This document shows, one piece after another, positions 19,202 to 28,211 of a stretch of DNA of 64,000 bases. A model generated the notes under the pieces. It had not been told where the DNA came from. It did no database searches and was given only the letters and a program-made list of their open reading frames with translations. The stretch is taken from assembly GCA_016874055.1 (NCBI GenBank), contig VGVG01000001.1, positions 1 to 64,000 on the forward strand, given 5' to 3'. Each line of letters begins with the position of its first letter. Positions within the stretch are counted from its first letter, which is position 1. The translations under genes were made by a program, and so were the position numbers. Source of the DNA: Gammaproteobacteria bacterium (lineage in GTDB: Bacteria; Pseudomonadota; Gammaproteobacteria; Steroidobacterales; Steroidobacteraceae).

Positions 19202-20851
19202 TTAGCGGCGATAGCCGCTCGTGATCGGATAGCGCCAGTCGCGTCCGAACCCTCGACGACTCACCCGAACGCCAGGCGGCGCTTGTCGGCGCTTATATTC
19301 GTTACGTTTGACGAGATCGAGCACGCGACCCACCGTCGTGCGATCGAACCCGCGCGCGATGATCTCATCGACCGACAGGTCGTGCTCAATGAAGGCCTCG
19401 AGGATTGGATCGAGTACCTCGTAGGGTGGCAAGGAGTCGGTATCTCTTTGATCGTGCCGCAGCTCTGCCGAGGGCGGACGCTCGATCACCTTGACCGGAA
19501 TCATCGGCGCCTCGCCCGCTGCGCGCGCCACGGCATTGCGATACGCCGCGAGCCGATAGACAACTAACTTACTGCAATCTTTTATGGGCGCAAAGCCTCC
19601 GGCCATATCTCCATAGAGCGTGGCGTACCCCACGGCCATCTCGCTTTTGTTACCCGTCGTGAGCAGCATGCGTCCCGTCTTGTTGGAAATACCCATGAGT
19701 AACTGCATACGACAGCGCGACTGGATATTCTCTTCAGTGGTGTCAGGCTCGCGACCCGCGAAGTCTTCGCGCAAGGCACCAATCGTCGCGTCAAACATGT
19801 CTTTAATGGGGATCACGGAATATTTGACACCGAGACGAACGGCCTGCATCGCTGCTTCATCGAGGCTGAGTTGCGAGGTGTAACGCGACGGCATCATCAC
19901 CGCCTGCACGCACTCGGCGCCGAGCGCATCGACGGCTATGGCGAGCGTGAGCGCGGAGTCGATGCCACCTGAGAGCCCGAGAACTACGCCCGGAAACCGA
20001 TGCTTACCGACATAATCGCGTACGCCGAGGACGAGTGCCTGATAGATCTCGGCGGTATCGTCCTGCGGCTCAGCGATCTTGCCGAGGCGTGCGGGCACGA
20101 TCGTGCCTGAAGCTACGCGCACGAAATCGATGTAGTCCAAACATTCAACGAACGCGGATGAGCGATGCGCGACCTCGCCGGTCGCATCAATGACGACGCT
20201 CTGCCCATCGAAAACGAGTTCATCCTGACCGCCCACGAGATTGACGTACACCACCGGCAGTACATTCTCGACGGCACGCGCCCTGAGGACAGACTCGCGC
20301 GAGGCTTGTTTGCCTTGCTCGTAGGGTGAAGCGTTGGTTACGATCAGAAGCTCTGCGCCAGCGGTACGAGCGGCCTTTGCGAGCGCCTCTTGCCAAATGT
20401 CTTCGCAGATCAGCACGCCGATCTTAATGCCACGGTGTTCGAGCACGCAGGGCGTACCACCGCGCACGAAATAACGTTGTTCGTCAAAGACGCCGTAGTT
20501 AGGCAGACAAGCCTTCCGATAGCGTGCGCGCTCGGCGCCGCCCTCGATCCAGGCGACGGTGTTGTAGATACCGTAGTCAGTGTATTCGGGGAAGCCCACC
20601 AGCAGCGCGGCAGAATTTTTCAACTTGGCACAGCGCTTTAGGGCTCTATCGACTTGTCGATGAAATCCGCGGTGAAAGAGCAGATCTTCAGGCGGGTAGC
20701 CAGCGAGCGTGAGCTCGGGAAAGACGACAAGATCGGCACCTAACGCGCTCGCGTCGGCAGAGGAGTGAATTACGCGAGCCGCGTTTCCGCCTACATCGCC
20801 CACGAGGAGATTCACCTGCGCGAGGGCAATTCGCAGCGACTCGCTTTTCAA
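19202..20851 (-). CDS. nadE: Glutamine-dependent NAD+ synthetase
   Basis: Last step of NAD synthesis: amidates nicotinic acid adenine dinucleotide using glutamine nitrogen and ATP. The 549 residues join an N-terminal nitrilase-type glutaminase (catalytic Glu in [14 protein letters not shown], Lys in [17 protein letters not shown], Cys in [10 protein letters not shown]) to a C-terminal synthetase with PP-loop [11 protein letters not shown] and [26 protein letters not shown]. It overlaps the sucD stop by 4 nt, so it is probably cotranscribed with sucCD. Converges on bamD; a 12-bp palindrome GCTAAGCTTAGC spans its stop codon. Confidence 0.96.
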   Translation of the reverse strand: MKSESLRIALAQVNLLVGDVGGNAARVIHSSADASALGADLVVFPELTLAGYPPEDLLFHRGFHRQVDRALKRCAKLKNSAALLVGFPEYTDYGIYNTVAWIEGGAERARYRKACLPNYGVFDEQRYFVRGGTPCVLEHRGIKIGVLICEDIWQEALAKAARTAGAELLIVTNASPYEQGKQASRESVLRARAVENVLPVVYVNLVGGQDELVFDGQSVVIDATGEVAHRSSAFVECLDYIDFVRVASGTIVPARLGKIAEPQDDTAEIYQALVLGVRDYVGKHRFPGVVLGLSGGIDSALTLAIAVDALGAECVQAVMMPSRYTSQLSLDEAAMQAVRLGVKYSVIPIKDMFDATIGALREDFAGREPDTTEENIQSRCRMQLLMGISNKTGRMLLTTGNKSEMAVGYATLYGDMAGGFAPIKDCSKLVVYRLAAYRNAVARAAGEAPMIPVKVIERPPSAELRHDQRDTDSLPPYEVLDPILEAFIEHDLSVDEIIARGFDRTTVGRVLDLVKRNEYKRRQAPPGVRVSRRGFGRDWRYPITSGYRR

Positions 20852-21732
20852 GCCTTCCGGCGCTTACGCAACTGCTCTTCTATCGCCGAGCCGATTCCGG
20901 CTGGTGATCGAACCGTGCGTACGTCGGCCGCCTCAAGAGCACGGAATTTATCGGTCGCCGTGCCCTTACCACCCGCAATGACCGCACCCGCGTGACCCAT
21001 ACGCTTGCCCGGTGGAGCCGTGACACCGGCGATGTAAGCGACAACGGGCTTCGTGACGTACCGACGGATGAATTCCGCGCCGGCTTCCTCGTCGCTACCG
21101 CCGATTTCGCCGACCATTACGATGCCTTCGGTTTTCGGGTCGTTCTGAAAGAGCGCAAGTACGTCAGTGAAACTCATGCCGCGGATCGGATCGCCGCCGA
21201 TGCCGACGCAGGTGCTCTGACCGAGCCCGTTGTTGGTCGTCTGGAACACGGTCTCGTACGTGAGCGTGCCCGACCGCGAGACGATACCGACACAGCCTGG
21301 CTCGTGGATAAAGCCTGGCATGATGCCGATCTTACATTCGCCCGGCGTGATGATGCCCGGACAGTTCGGACCGATGAGTCGCGACTTTGAGCCCGCGAGC
21401 GCGGTTTTCGCGCGCACCATGTCGTTCACCGGAATGCCCTCGGTGATGCACACGATGAGCTCGATGCCCGCATCAGCCGCTTCGAGTATGGCATCGGCTG
21501 CATAAGCAGCCGGTATGTAAATCATTGAGGCGTTGGCGCCCGTGGCCGTGACAGCTTCGTGAACGGTGTCGAACACCGGACGATCGAGGTGCTTTTCACC
21601 ACCTCGTCCCGGCGTGACGCCACCGACGACCTGTGTGCCGTAGGCGATACATTGTTTGGAGTGGAAAGTGCCTTGCTTGCCGGTGAAGCCCTGGCAGATC
21701 ACCTTGGTGTTCCTGTCGACGAGAATGCCCAT
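20848..21732 (-). CDS. sucD: Succinyl-CoA ligase subunit alpha
   Basis: TCA-cycle enzyme subunit that carries the phosphohistidine and binds CoA; it interconverts succinyl-CoA and succinate with nucleotide phosphorylation. The 294 residues start [27 protein letters not shown], with CoA-binding [21 protein letters not shown] and active-site His in [16 protein letters not shown]. It lies 48 nt after sucC and overlaps nadE by 4 nt. Confidence 0.97.
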   Translation of the reverse strand: MGILVDRNTKVICQGFTGKQGTFHSKQCIAYGTQVVGGVTPGRGGEKHLDRPVFDTVHEAVTATGANASMIYIPAAYAADAILEAADAGIELIVCITEGIPVNDMVRAKTALAGSKSRLIGPNCPGIITPGECKIGIMPGFIHEPGCVGIVSRSGTLTYETVFQTTNNGLGQSTCVGIGGDPIRGMSFTDVLALFQNDPKTEGIVMVGEIGGSDEEAGAEFIRRYVTKPVVAYIAGVTAPPGKRMGHAGAVIAGGKGTATDKFRALEAADVRTVRSPAGIGSAIEEQLRKRRKA

Positions 21733-21780
21733 GACTAGAATCCTGTCAGCTTACGGTGCGTGCGCAAACCACGATGTGCG

Positions 21781-22941
21781 TCAGCGCGCGGCGACGACGA
21801 CTTTTTGCGCCGCGTCGGTGAGGTCTTTGGCGACGATGACCTGCAGCCCGCTTGCAGCCAACATCTCACGCGACTTCTCGGCGTTTGTACCATCCAAGCG
21901 AACGACCACCGGCACTTTAACGCCCACGTTCTTGACAGCCGTGATGACACCCTCCGCGATGAGGTCGCAACGCACGATACCTCCAAAGATATTGACGAGA
22001 ATCGCCTTCACCTTGGGATTCGAGAGAATGAGCTTAAACGCCACGGTAACGCGTTCGGCAGTCGCGCCGCCACCAACGTCCAAGAAGTTCGCCGGCGATC
22101 CGTCGTGCAACCTGATGAGATCCATCGTCGCCATGGCAAGGCCCGCGCCGTTGACCATGCAAGCGATATCACCGTCAAGTGAGACGTAATTGAGGTCGTA
22201 CTGGCTCGCCTGTAACTCCATCGGGTCTTCTTGTGCGGTATCACGCATCGCCGCGAGTGCCTTCTGGCGGTATATGGCATTCGGGTCAATGTTTATCTTG
22301 GCGTCGAGGGCGACCAAATCACCGGTCTTGGTGACGATGAGTGGGTTAACTTCGAGCAGACTCGCGTCCTTGTCGAGATAAAGCTGGTAGAGCGCCATAC
22401 CAATTTTTTGGAATTGAATGATTTGCGCGTTTTTTAAGCCAAGCGCGAACGCCATACGTCGGCACTGGTGAGGCTGCAGGCCCGCTGCCGGGTGGATATT
22501 CACCGTAGTGATTTTTTCGGGCGAGTGTTCGGCAACTTCTTCGATATTCATGCCACCAGCCACAGAACCCACCATCGCGATGAAGCCCTTCTCTCGATTG
22601 AGCGTAAGCGAGAGATAGATTTCGCGATCGATGGCTGAACCAATCTCGACGTAGACGCGATCGACAGGTAAACCTCTGGGTCCTGTTTGCTTAGTCGCAA
22701 GACGCGTGCCGAGCATGGCTTTTGCAACCTCGCGAACGGCGTTAGTGTCGCGTGCGAGCTTGACACCGCCCGCCTTGCCGCGACCGCCGGCGTGAACCTG
22801 CGCCTTCACAATCCACACCTGACCGCCGAGCGCTTGCGCTGCATCGACCGCCTCCTCGGGCGTGGCCGCTACCCGGCCGGTCGGAACCGGTATTCCATAC
22901 GTTGAGAAGACTTCTTTCGCCTGATACTCGTGAAGATTCAT
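21781..22941 (-). CDS. sucC: Succinyl-CoA ligase subunit beta
   Basis: Nucleotide-binding ATP-grasp subunit of succinyl-CoA synthetase. The 386 residues start MNLHEYQAKEVFSTYGIPVP, with the ATP-grasp motif VHAGGRGKAGGVKLA, LEVNPLIVT, and the CoA/phosphate loop NIFGGIVRCDLIAEGV near the C-terminus. Start follows GGGGGATCTCG. First gene of sucCD-nadE, divergent from pilD. Confidence 0.97.
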   Translation of the reverse strand: MNLHEYQAKEVFSTYGIPVPTGRVAATPEEAVDAAQALGGQVWIVKAQVHAGGRGKAGGVKLARDTNAVREVAKAMLGTRLATKQTGPRGLPVDRVYVEIGSAIDREIYLSLTLNREKGFIAMVGSVAGGMNIEEVAEHSPEKITTVNIHPAAGLQPHQCRRMAFALGLKNAQIIQFQKIGMALYQLYLDKDASLLEVNPLIVTKTGDLVALDAKINIDPNAIYRQKALAAMRDTAQEDPMELQASQYDLNYVSLDGDIACMVNGAGLAMATMDLIRLHDGSPANFLDVGGGATAERVTVAFKLILSNPKVKAILVNIFGGIVRCDLIAEGVITAVKNVGVKVPVVVRLDGTNAEKSREMLAASGLQVIVAKDLTDAAQKVVVAAR

Positions 22942-22974
22942 CGAGATCCCCCGGTCTGCTGGACTAAACTGATA

Positions 22975-22987
22975 GTTTCGTCGAAAC
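22975..22987. promoter_or_regulatory. Perfect 13-bp palindrome in the sucC-pilD divergent region
   Basis: GTTTCGTCGAAAC is perfectly self-complementary around a central T, in the 67-bp gap between two divergent genes. This could be an operator or merely chance; no matching regulator is identified. Confidence 0.35.
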
Positions 22988-23008
22988 CCTAGGTTAAGGG
23001 AACCGCTA

Positions 23009-23890
23009 ATGTCGGACGTGCTCTCCTCGATGACTCAGAGCCTCAATGCGTTGGCCGCTTCGGAGGTGTTTCCTGTGATGGCGGCTCTGCTCGGCCTCAT
23101 CGTGGGCAGCCTCCTCAACACCGTTATTTATCGCTTGCCGCGCATGCTCGAGCGAGAGTGGCGCGAGCAGTGCGCCGAACTCGAGGGTCGCCAGATCACC
23201 TCTGCACGCTACGACCTCATTGCGCCGCGATCACACTGCCCCACCTGTAAAACGAGTATTCGCATGCGGTATCTCGTGCCCGTGATTGGCTGGATGGTAC
23301 TGCGCGGGCGCTGTGCAGAATGCGGGACTAGCATCTCATGGCGCTATCTAGTCATAGAGATCGGAACCGCGGTCGCCTTCGCTCTCGTTGCACTGAAGTT
23401 TGGCGCGAGCATCGAGGCCTGGGCAGCGCTGCTCGTGACCGCGTTTCTCATCCCACTCGCAGCCATCGACTACGACACGCATTACCTACCCGACCAACTC
23501 ACGCTGCCACTGCTGTGGATCGGACTCGCGGCGAGCCTCACGAGTGATGTGCGTACCGCAGTGATCGGCGCCATCGCCGGGTACCTGTCGCTGTGGTTAA
23601 TCTATCGCCTGTTCAAAATAATTACCGGCAAGGAGGGTATAGGTCAGGGTGACCTCAAACTATTTGCGGCACTCGGTGCCTGGCTCGGCCCCATGGCGCT
23701 GATACCCATCATCCTGATGGCGTCCATTACCGGCGCGGTAGTAGGGCTCGCGCTCGTCTTTTTCTTCTCACGATCTCGCGAACAACCCCTCGCCTTCGGT
23801 CCGTTTCTCGCAATCGCGGGTTGGCTTGTGATGCTGCTCGGCGAAGGCGTCGCCGGCCGTGTGATCATAAAAGATTGGGCCGGGTACTGA
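23009..23890 (+). CDS. pilD: Prepilin peptidase/N-methyltransferase PilD
   Basis: Inner membrane bifunctional aspartic protease that cleaves and N-methylates type IV prepilins and type II secretion pseudopilins. The 293 residues have an N-terminal TM (VMAALLGLIVGSLLNTVIYRLPRML), the cytoplasmic zinc-cysteine domain (CPTC and CAEC), and six further TMs with the two catalytic Asp motifs AAIDYDTHYLPD and GQGDLKLFAALGAWLG. Full length with all key residues. First gene of pilD-coaE-zapD; the pil operon itself is not in this window. Confidence 0.95.
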   Translation: MSDVLSSMTQSLNALAASEVFPVMAALLGLIVGSLLNTVIYRLPRMLEREWREQCAELEGRQITSARYDLIAPRSHCPTCKTSIRMRYLVPVIGWMVLRGRCAECGTSISWRYLVIEIGTAVAFALVALKFGASIEAWAALLVTAFLIPLAAIDYDTHYLPDQLTLPLLWIGLAASLTSDVRTAVIGAIAGYLSLWLIYRLFKIITGKEGIGQGDLKLFAALGAWLGPMALIPIILMASITGAVVGLALVFFFSRSREQPLAFGPFLAIAGWLVMLLGEGVAGRVIIKDWAGY

Positions 23891-23893
23891 GTG

Positions 23894-24523
23894 ATGTTTC
23901 GAGTAGGGCTCACAGGAGGTATCGCCAGCGGCAAGTCACAAGTCACCGAACTCTTTGCTGCACTCGGCGTGCCCGTGATCGACAGTGACATAATCGCCCG
24001 GGAGGTGGTTGCGCCGAGCAGTGAGGGTTTTGCCGAGGTCGTCGCCCGCTTCGGTCCAGCGGTGCTAGATGCCAAGCGTCAACTCGACCGACGAGCGCTG
24101 CGGGCGATCGTGTTTGCCGATCCGTCAGCGCGGGGCGACCTCGAGGCGATTACCCACCCGAAAATTCGGGCGCGGATGCAAGCGCTCAATCAAAAGGCCC
24201 GGGGTCCCTACATCATTAATGCGATCCCGTTGCTTGCCGAGACCGGCAGGCAACGCGATCTCGATCGCGTGCTTGTAGTCGATTGCCCATCATCCATCCA
24301 ATTGGCTCGGGTCATGGCGCGGGATCAGGTGGATGAGATGGCAGCCCGCGCGCTGCTCGCCGCGCAATCGAGTCGGGCCGCCCGACTCGCGATCGCAGAT
24401 GACGTTATCGTGAACGACCGGGATCTTGCAGCTCTAGAGGCTGCCGTCCGAGTACTGCACGAGCGTTATCTCGCACTCTCGTCGCCCGCTCACCGAGCGT
24501 CCACGACGGAACGCTCTGGGTAG
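23894..24523 (+). CDS. coaE: Dephospho-CoA kinase
   Basis: Final CoA biosynthesis step, phosphorylating the ribose 3'-OH of dephospho-CoA. The 209 residues have the P-loop LTGGIASGKSQV at the N-terminus, DSDIIAREVV, and ITHPKIRARM with the CoA-binding lid, as in the family. The ORF track starts at GTG 23891, directly after the pilD stop; the ATG at 23894 is preferred. Confidence 0.95.
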   Translation: MFRVGLTGGIASGKSQVTELFAALGVPVIDSDIIAREVVAPSSEGFAEVVARFGPAVLDAKRQLDRRALRAIVFADPSARGDLEAITHPKIRARMQALNQKARGPYIINAIPLLAETGRQRDLDRVLVVDCPSSIQLARVMARDQVDEMAARALLAAQSSRAARLAIADDVIVNDRDLAALEAAVRVLHERYLALSSPAHRASTTERSG

Positions 24524-24559
24524 CGATCGGGGGCGTACTGGTGGAGAATGTCTGCCTAG

Positions 24560-25372
24560 ATGTCCGAGGCAGCTGCAGAGAGGGTAGCCGTGTCGCCAGC
24601 CGGCAGCGGCGAGCCCTTGGTGTTCGAGCAACCGCTCAACGAGCGGATGCGAGCCTACTTGCGTCTCGATTTTCTGTTCACGCAGGCTCTCTTCCACGCT
24701 CACTCGCACTCGCAGTGGGCGAGTCGAGCGTCGATCGCAACTCTGATCGACATCATCGCCATCATCACTCGCAGCGATGTTCGCGCCGACGTGCTCAAAG
24801 AACTCGAACGCAAGATAGTAGTGTACACGGAGTTTCAAAGGCGTCCCAACATCGATGTCGATCGACTGCAAGCACTCGTCGCCAACCTCTCGCGTCTACG
24901 CACCGAGCTCCTCGACGCAAACTCCGCGTGGTTGCAACCGCTGCGAGACTCGCCTTTCCTCGCAGCGATCCGACACCGGAGCTCCGTCCCCGGAGGCACC
25001 TGCAATTTTGATCTACCGGATTTGTCGTTCTGGCTCGCGCAATCCTGCGCTGCACGTGAATATGCGCTTAGTGAGTGGCTTGCGCTACTGCGTCCTCTTT
25101 GCGACTCGATCGCAGAGTTGCTCTGGCTAACTCGACAAAGTGGTCGAATACGCGCCGTCGTGGCTGCTAACGGCACCTTCCATATCGCCTTCGATCGTGG
25201 TCCGCCGGTACTGTTGCTACGCGTATCGGTTCCCTCAGAACTCGGCGTTTTCCCTGAAATTAGTGGCAGTCACTATCGCGCGAGCGTTCGTTTCGTTAGC
25301 TGGCAAGGTGTAAGCGAGCGAGCGCGGCAGGTTGAGAGAGACGTGCCGTTCGACCTCATTTGCTGTCATTAA
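24560..25372 (+). CDS. zapD: Cell division protein ZapD
   Basis: Cytoplasmic protein that cross-links FtsZ protofilaments by binding the FtsZ C-terminal peptide. The 270 residues include the family signature FEQPLNERMRAYLRLDFLFTQ at about residues 22-42, DVLKELERK, and the beta-rich C-terminal domain (GGTCNFDLPDLSFWLAQ). Slightly longer at the N-terminus than E. coli ZapD. Follows coaE as usual. The zinc-ribbon gene yacG, the common next gene, is absent: the zapD TAA directly abuts the ATG of a GST gene. Confidence 0.92.
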   Translation: MSEAAAERVAVSPAGSGEPLVFEQPLNERMRAYLRLDFLFTQALFHAHSHSQWASRASIATLIDIIAIITRSDVRADVLKELERKIVVYTEFQRRPNIDVDRLQALVANLSRLRTELLDANSAWLQPLRDSPFLAAIRHRSSVPGGTCNFDLPDLSFWLAQSCAAREYALSEWLALLRPLCDSIAELLWLTRQSGRIRAVVAANGTFHIAFDRGPPVLLLRVSVPSELGVFPEISGSHYRASVRFVSWQGVSERARQVERDVPFDLICCH

Positions 25373-25996
25373 ATGAAGCTCTACGACAACGTCGTTGCTC
25401 CAAGTCCTCGCCGTGTGCGCATGTTCATCGCCGAAAAAGGTCTCGAGGCGCATGGCGTGGTCATCACTCGCGTACCCGTCGACATCGCCGCCAATGAAAC
25501 CGGTAGTGCAGCCTTTCGTGAGGTAAATCCTCTTGGCGAAGTCCCCGTGCTTGAACTCGACGATGGCACTCGTCTGCGTGAGTCGCTTGCGATCTGTCGA
25601 TATCTCGAGGCGCTGTATCCGGAGCCTGCGCTGTTTGGAACCACGCCACTTAAACGGGCTCGTATCGAAGCGGTGACGCTCGAACTGATGTTCCGAATTT
25701 ACCTGCCGACCACTCATGCATTTCGTCATGGGCACAAATTTTGGCAGGGTCGCGCGACGCAGGTTGCGGAGTACGGCGCGCTCGCGCGCGAGCAGGTTCT
25801 CGCCGAATGGCGGCGTCTCGATACTCTGCTCGCGGATCAGGAGTTCGTCGCGGGTGATGCGTTCAGTTTTGCCGATATCGTCGCCTTCACGACCTTGGAG
25901 TTCGGCAAGCCTTCAGGCATTCGGGTGCAGCCAAACCAACTAAGTCTCGGGCGCTGGAATGCGGCGGTCGCCGCGCGACCCAGCGCCAAGGCCTAA
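25373..25996 (+). CDS. Glutathione S-transferase family protein
   Basis: The 207-residue protein has a thioredoxin-like N-domain (MKLYDNVVAPSPRRVRMFIAEKGLEAHGV, with the Ser-Pro start of helix 1), NPLGEVPVLELDDGTRLRESLAICRYLE as the cis-Pro and Ser/Glu glutathione-binding segment, and an all-helical C-domain (DAFSFADIVAFTTLEFG). It is closer to general bacterial GSTs than to SspA, whose N-terminus differs. Its ATG abuts the zapD stop, so it is probably cotranscribed with pilD-coaE-zapD. Substrate unknown. Confidence 0.88.
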   Translation: MKLYDNVVAPSPRRVRMFIAEKGLEAHGVVITRVPVDIAANETGSAAFREVNPLGEVPVLELDDGTRLRESLAICRYLEALYPEPALFGTTPLKRARIEAVTLELMFRIYLPTTHAFRHGHKFWQGRATQVAEYGALAREQVLAEWRRLDTLLADQEFVAGDAFSFADIVAFTTLEFGKPSGIRVQPNQLSLGRWNAAVAARPSAKA

Positions 25997-26002
25997 CCCT
26001 CC

Positions 26003-28156
26003 TCAGGGCGTCTTGACGCCGAGCATCTCAGCTACGAACGCCCACTGATCCGCAAAATCTTCGATCTGCATCCACATGGGTTTGCCTGCACCGTGACCCG
26101 CACGCGTTTCGACGCGCAATAGGATGGGTGAGACACAGCCCTGTCCGTGCTGCAATGCTGCAGCGAACTTGTAGCTGTGCCAGGGCACCACGCGATCGTC
26201 ACGATCCGCCGTAGTGATAAGCGTTGGCGGATAGCACGTGCCCGACGTTACATTGTGCACGGGCGAGTAAGCCAGCAGCGCCTCGAATTCTTTGGGATCT
26301 TCCGACAGGCCGTAATCCGACGACCACTGACGCGCATTCGCGCTCGCCGTGTGGTAGCGAAGCATGTCAAGCACGCCAACGCCAGGCAGAGTGGCTGCGA
26401 AGAGATCTGGTCGCTGTAGCAAGGTCGCACCCACCAGCAAGCCGCCGTTGCTGCGCCCGGAGATCGCAAGCCGACGCGGATTGGTATAACCCTCACGAAT
26501 GAGGTATTCGGCGGCAGCAATAAAATCGTCGAACACGTTTTGCTTGCGCGTCTTGGTACCCGCCTCGTGCCAGGGCTCACCATACTCGCCGCCGCCGCGC
26601 AGGTTAGCTTCAACGTAGATGCCGCCCATCTCGAGCCAAGTGATGACTGTGGGACGGAAGGTCGGGGTTAACGATACGTTGAAACCGCCATAGCCATATA
26701 GCAACGTCGGCGTCTGACCATTCTTTACGAGATCGCGTTGATGCGTGACGAACATGGGCACGCGCGTGCCGTCCTTGCTGGTATAAAACACCTGTCGTGT
26801 GACGTAGCGTGAGGTGTCAGCACCGAAGGCGGGCTTCGACCAGACACTCGTCGTGAGATTACTGAGATCGAGGCGCAGGACCTGCGCCGGGCGAAGATAA
26901 TCGGAATAAGTGAAGAACGTCTCGGTGTCAGTAGCGTTACCGACGAAACCTGCGAGAGTGCCAAGGCCCGGCAGCGGAACGTCGCTGAGTACTCGCCCGT
27001 CGCGATCGAAAACTCGCGCCACACCGATCGCATCGCGTACGTAGCGCACGATGATACAACCGCCGACGAAACTCGCCTCATCGAGTGCGAACGTGTCTTG
27101 CGGCACGAGCTCTCGCCACTGTTGAGGCGAAGGATCACGCGCGTCGACGGCGATTATGCGACTCTGCGGCGCGTTGTTGGTGGTGACGACGTAGAGCGTA
27201 TCGCCTTCGCTGCCGATGATGGAGTAGCGCGCATCATACGCACCGAAAATCGTGACTGGCGGGGCTCTCGGATCGCGTAGGTCGATGAGATCGATGCCAT
27301 TGGTGCGATAGCCATCAAACATCGAGACGAAAAGCCAGCGACCATCGTCCGATACGCTGGCCGTTGGCGTGCGATGCGAATGGTTTTGTACGCGATAGAT
27401 TTCGGTATCGCGGTCCTGTGCCTCGCCGAGACGATGAAAGTAGACCACCGGCTGACCTTGATCATCGCCACGCGAGGTATCATCAGCGCGGCGTGGATAG
27501 CGGCTGTAGTAAACGCCGGAACCACCGGGCTCCCAGGAAAGTTCCCAGAACTTGGTGAAGCGCAGTTCGTCGGGCAAGTCGACGCTATCAGATGTTCTGC
27601 GGAATCTCCAGATCTCCCAGTCGGTGCCACCGTCCGAAAGGGAGTACGCGATAAGACTGCCATCAGGTGACGGCTCGTAGCGTGCGAGTGCGACCGTAGC
27701 GTCGCGGCTAACAACATTGGGATCGAAGAGCACGCGCGGCGTGCCGTACAGCGAGTCGGCGGCGTAGAGTACGCTTTGATTCTGTCGGCCATCATTACGA
27801 ACAAAGAAATATTTACCACCCTTTTTGCGCGGTAACCCGATCCGCTCAAAGTTCCAGAGTTCAGTCAAACGATTTTGTATCCAGTTACGCTGCGGCAAGG
27901 ACTCGAGCCAAGGCTTGGCGAGTGCATTCTGCGCCGTGACGAACCCACGGGTGGGGGGCAGTTCAGGCTGTTCAAGCCAACGGTAAGGATCTGCGACCGA
28001 CTTGCCGTGATAAACATCGACGACAGATCCCCGCGCGACCGCAGGGTAGGACAGCGAAGCAGAGGCGCCTTTGTTTGCAGTCATAGCAACCTGGCCGCTG
28101 ATCGTAGCAATCAGAGCGGTGGCGAACGCAAGGCGTAGCGAGTAGCGATGGGGCAT
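26003..28156 (-). CDS. Secreted prolyl oligopeptidase (S9A family)
   Basis: Serine peptidase cleaving short peptides after proline. From ATG 28156 the 717-residue protein has a signal-like N-terminus (MPHRYSLRLAFATALIATISGQVAMTA), the N-terminal motif DPYRWLEQ, a seven-blade beta-propeller, and a C-terminal alpha/beta hydrolase with catalytic Ser in ISGRSNGGLLVG, Asp in ADRDDRVVPWHSYKF and His in ETRAGHGAGKP. AGAGGA precedes this start; ATG 28180 is the alternative. It is divergent from a DPP4-like S9 peptidase across 55 bp, suggesting shared control and peptide scavenging in the periplasm. Confidence 0.93.
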   Translation of the reverse strand: MPHRYSLRLAFATALIATISGQVAMTANKGASASLSYPAVARGSVVDVYHGKSVADPYRWLEQPELPPTRGFVTAQNALAKPWLESLPQRNWIQNRLTELWNFERIGLPRKKGGKYFFVRNDGRQNQSVLYAADSLYGTPRVLFDPNVVSRDATVALARYEPSPDGSLIAYSLSDGGTDWEIWRFRRTSDSVDLPDELRFTKFWELSWEPGGSGVYYSRYPRRADDTSRGDDQGQPVVYFHRLGEAQDRDTEIYRVQNHSHRTPTASVSDDGRWLFVSMFDGYRTNGIDLIDLRDPRAPPVTIFGAYDARYSIIGSEGDTLYVVTTNNAPQSRIIAVDARDPSPQQWRELVPQDTFALDEASFVGGCIIVRYVRDAIGVARVFDRDGRVLSDVPLPGLGTLAGFVGNATDTETFFTYSDYLRPAQVLRLDLSNLTTSVWSKPAFGADTSRYVTRQVFYTSKDGTRVPMFVTHQRDLVKNGQTPTLLYGYGGFNVSLTPTFRPTVITWLEMGGIYVEANLRGGGEYGEPWHEAGTKTRKQNVFDDFIAAAEYLIREGYTNPRRLAISGRSNGGLLVGATLLQRPDLFAATLPGVGVLDMLRYHTASANARQWSSDYGLSEDPKEFEALLAYSPVHNVTSGTCYPPTLITTADRDDRVVPWHSYKFAAALQHGQGCVSPILLRVETRAGHGAGKPMWMQIEDFADQWAFVAEMLGVKTP

Positions 28157-28211
28157 ATTCCTCTTTACACTGGGTTTCATCGGGATGCATGTTACTGGAC
28201 ACCGGAGCATG

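Noticed and set aside
19195-19206. GCTAAGCTTAGC palindrome as a bidirectional terminator for bamD/nadE
   Set aside because: Stem without loop and no T tract; it overlaps the nadE stop codon.
25373-25996. Stringent starvation protein SspA
   Set aside because: The N-terminus (APSPRRVRMFIAEKG) and loop residues fit a generic GST better, and it is not next to sspB.
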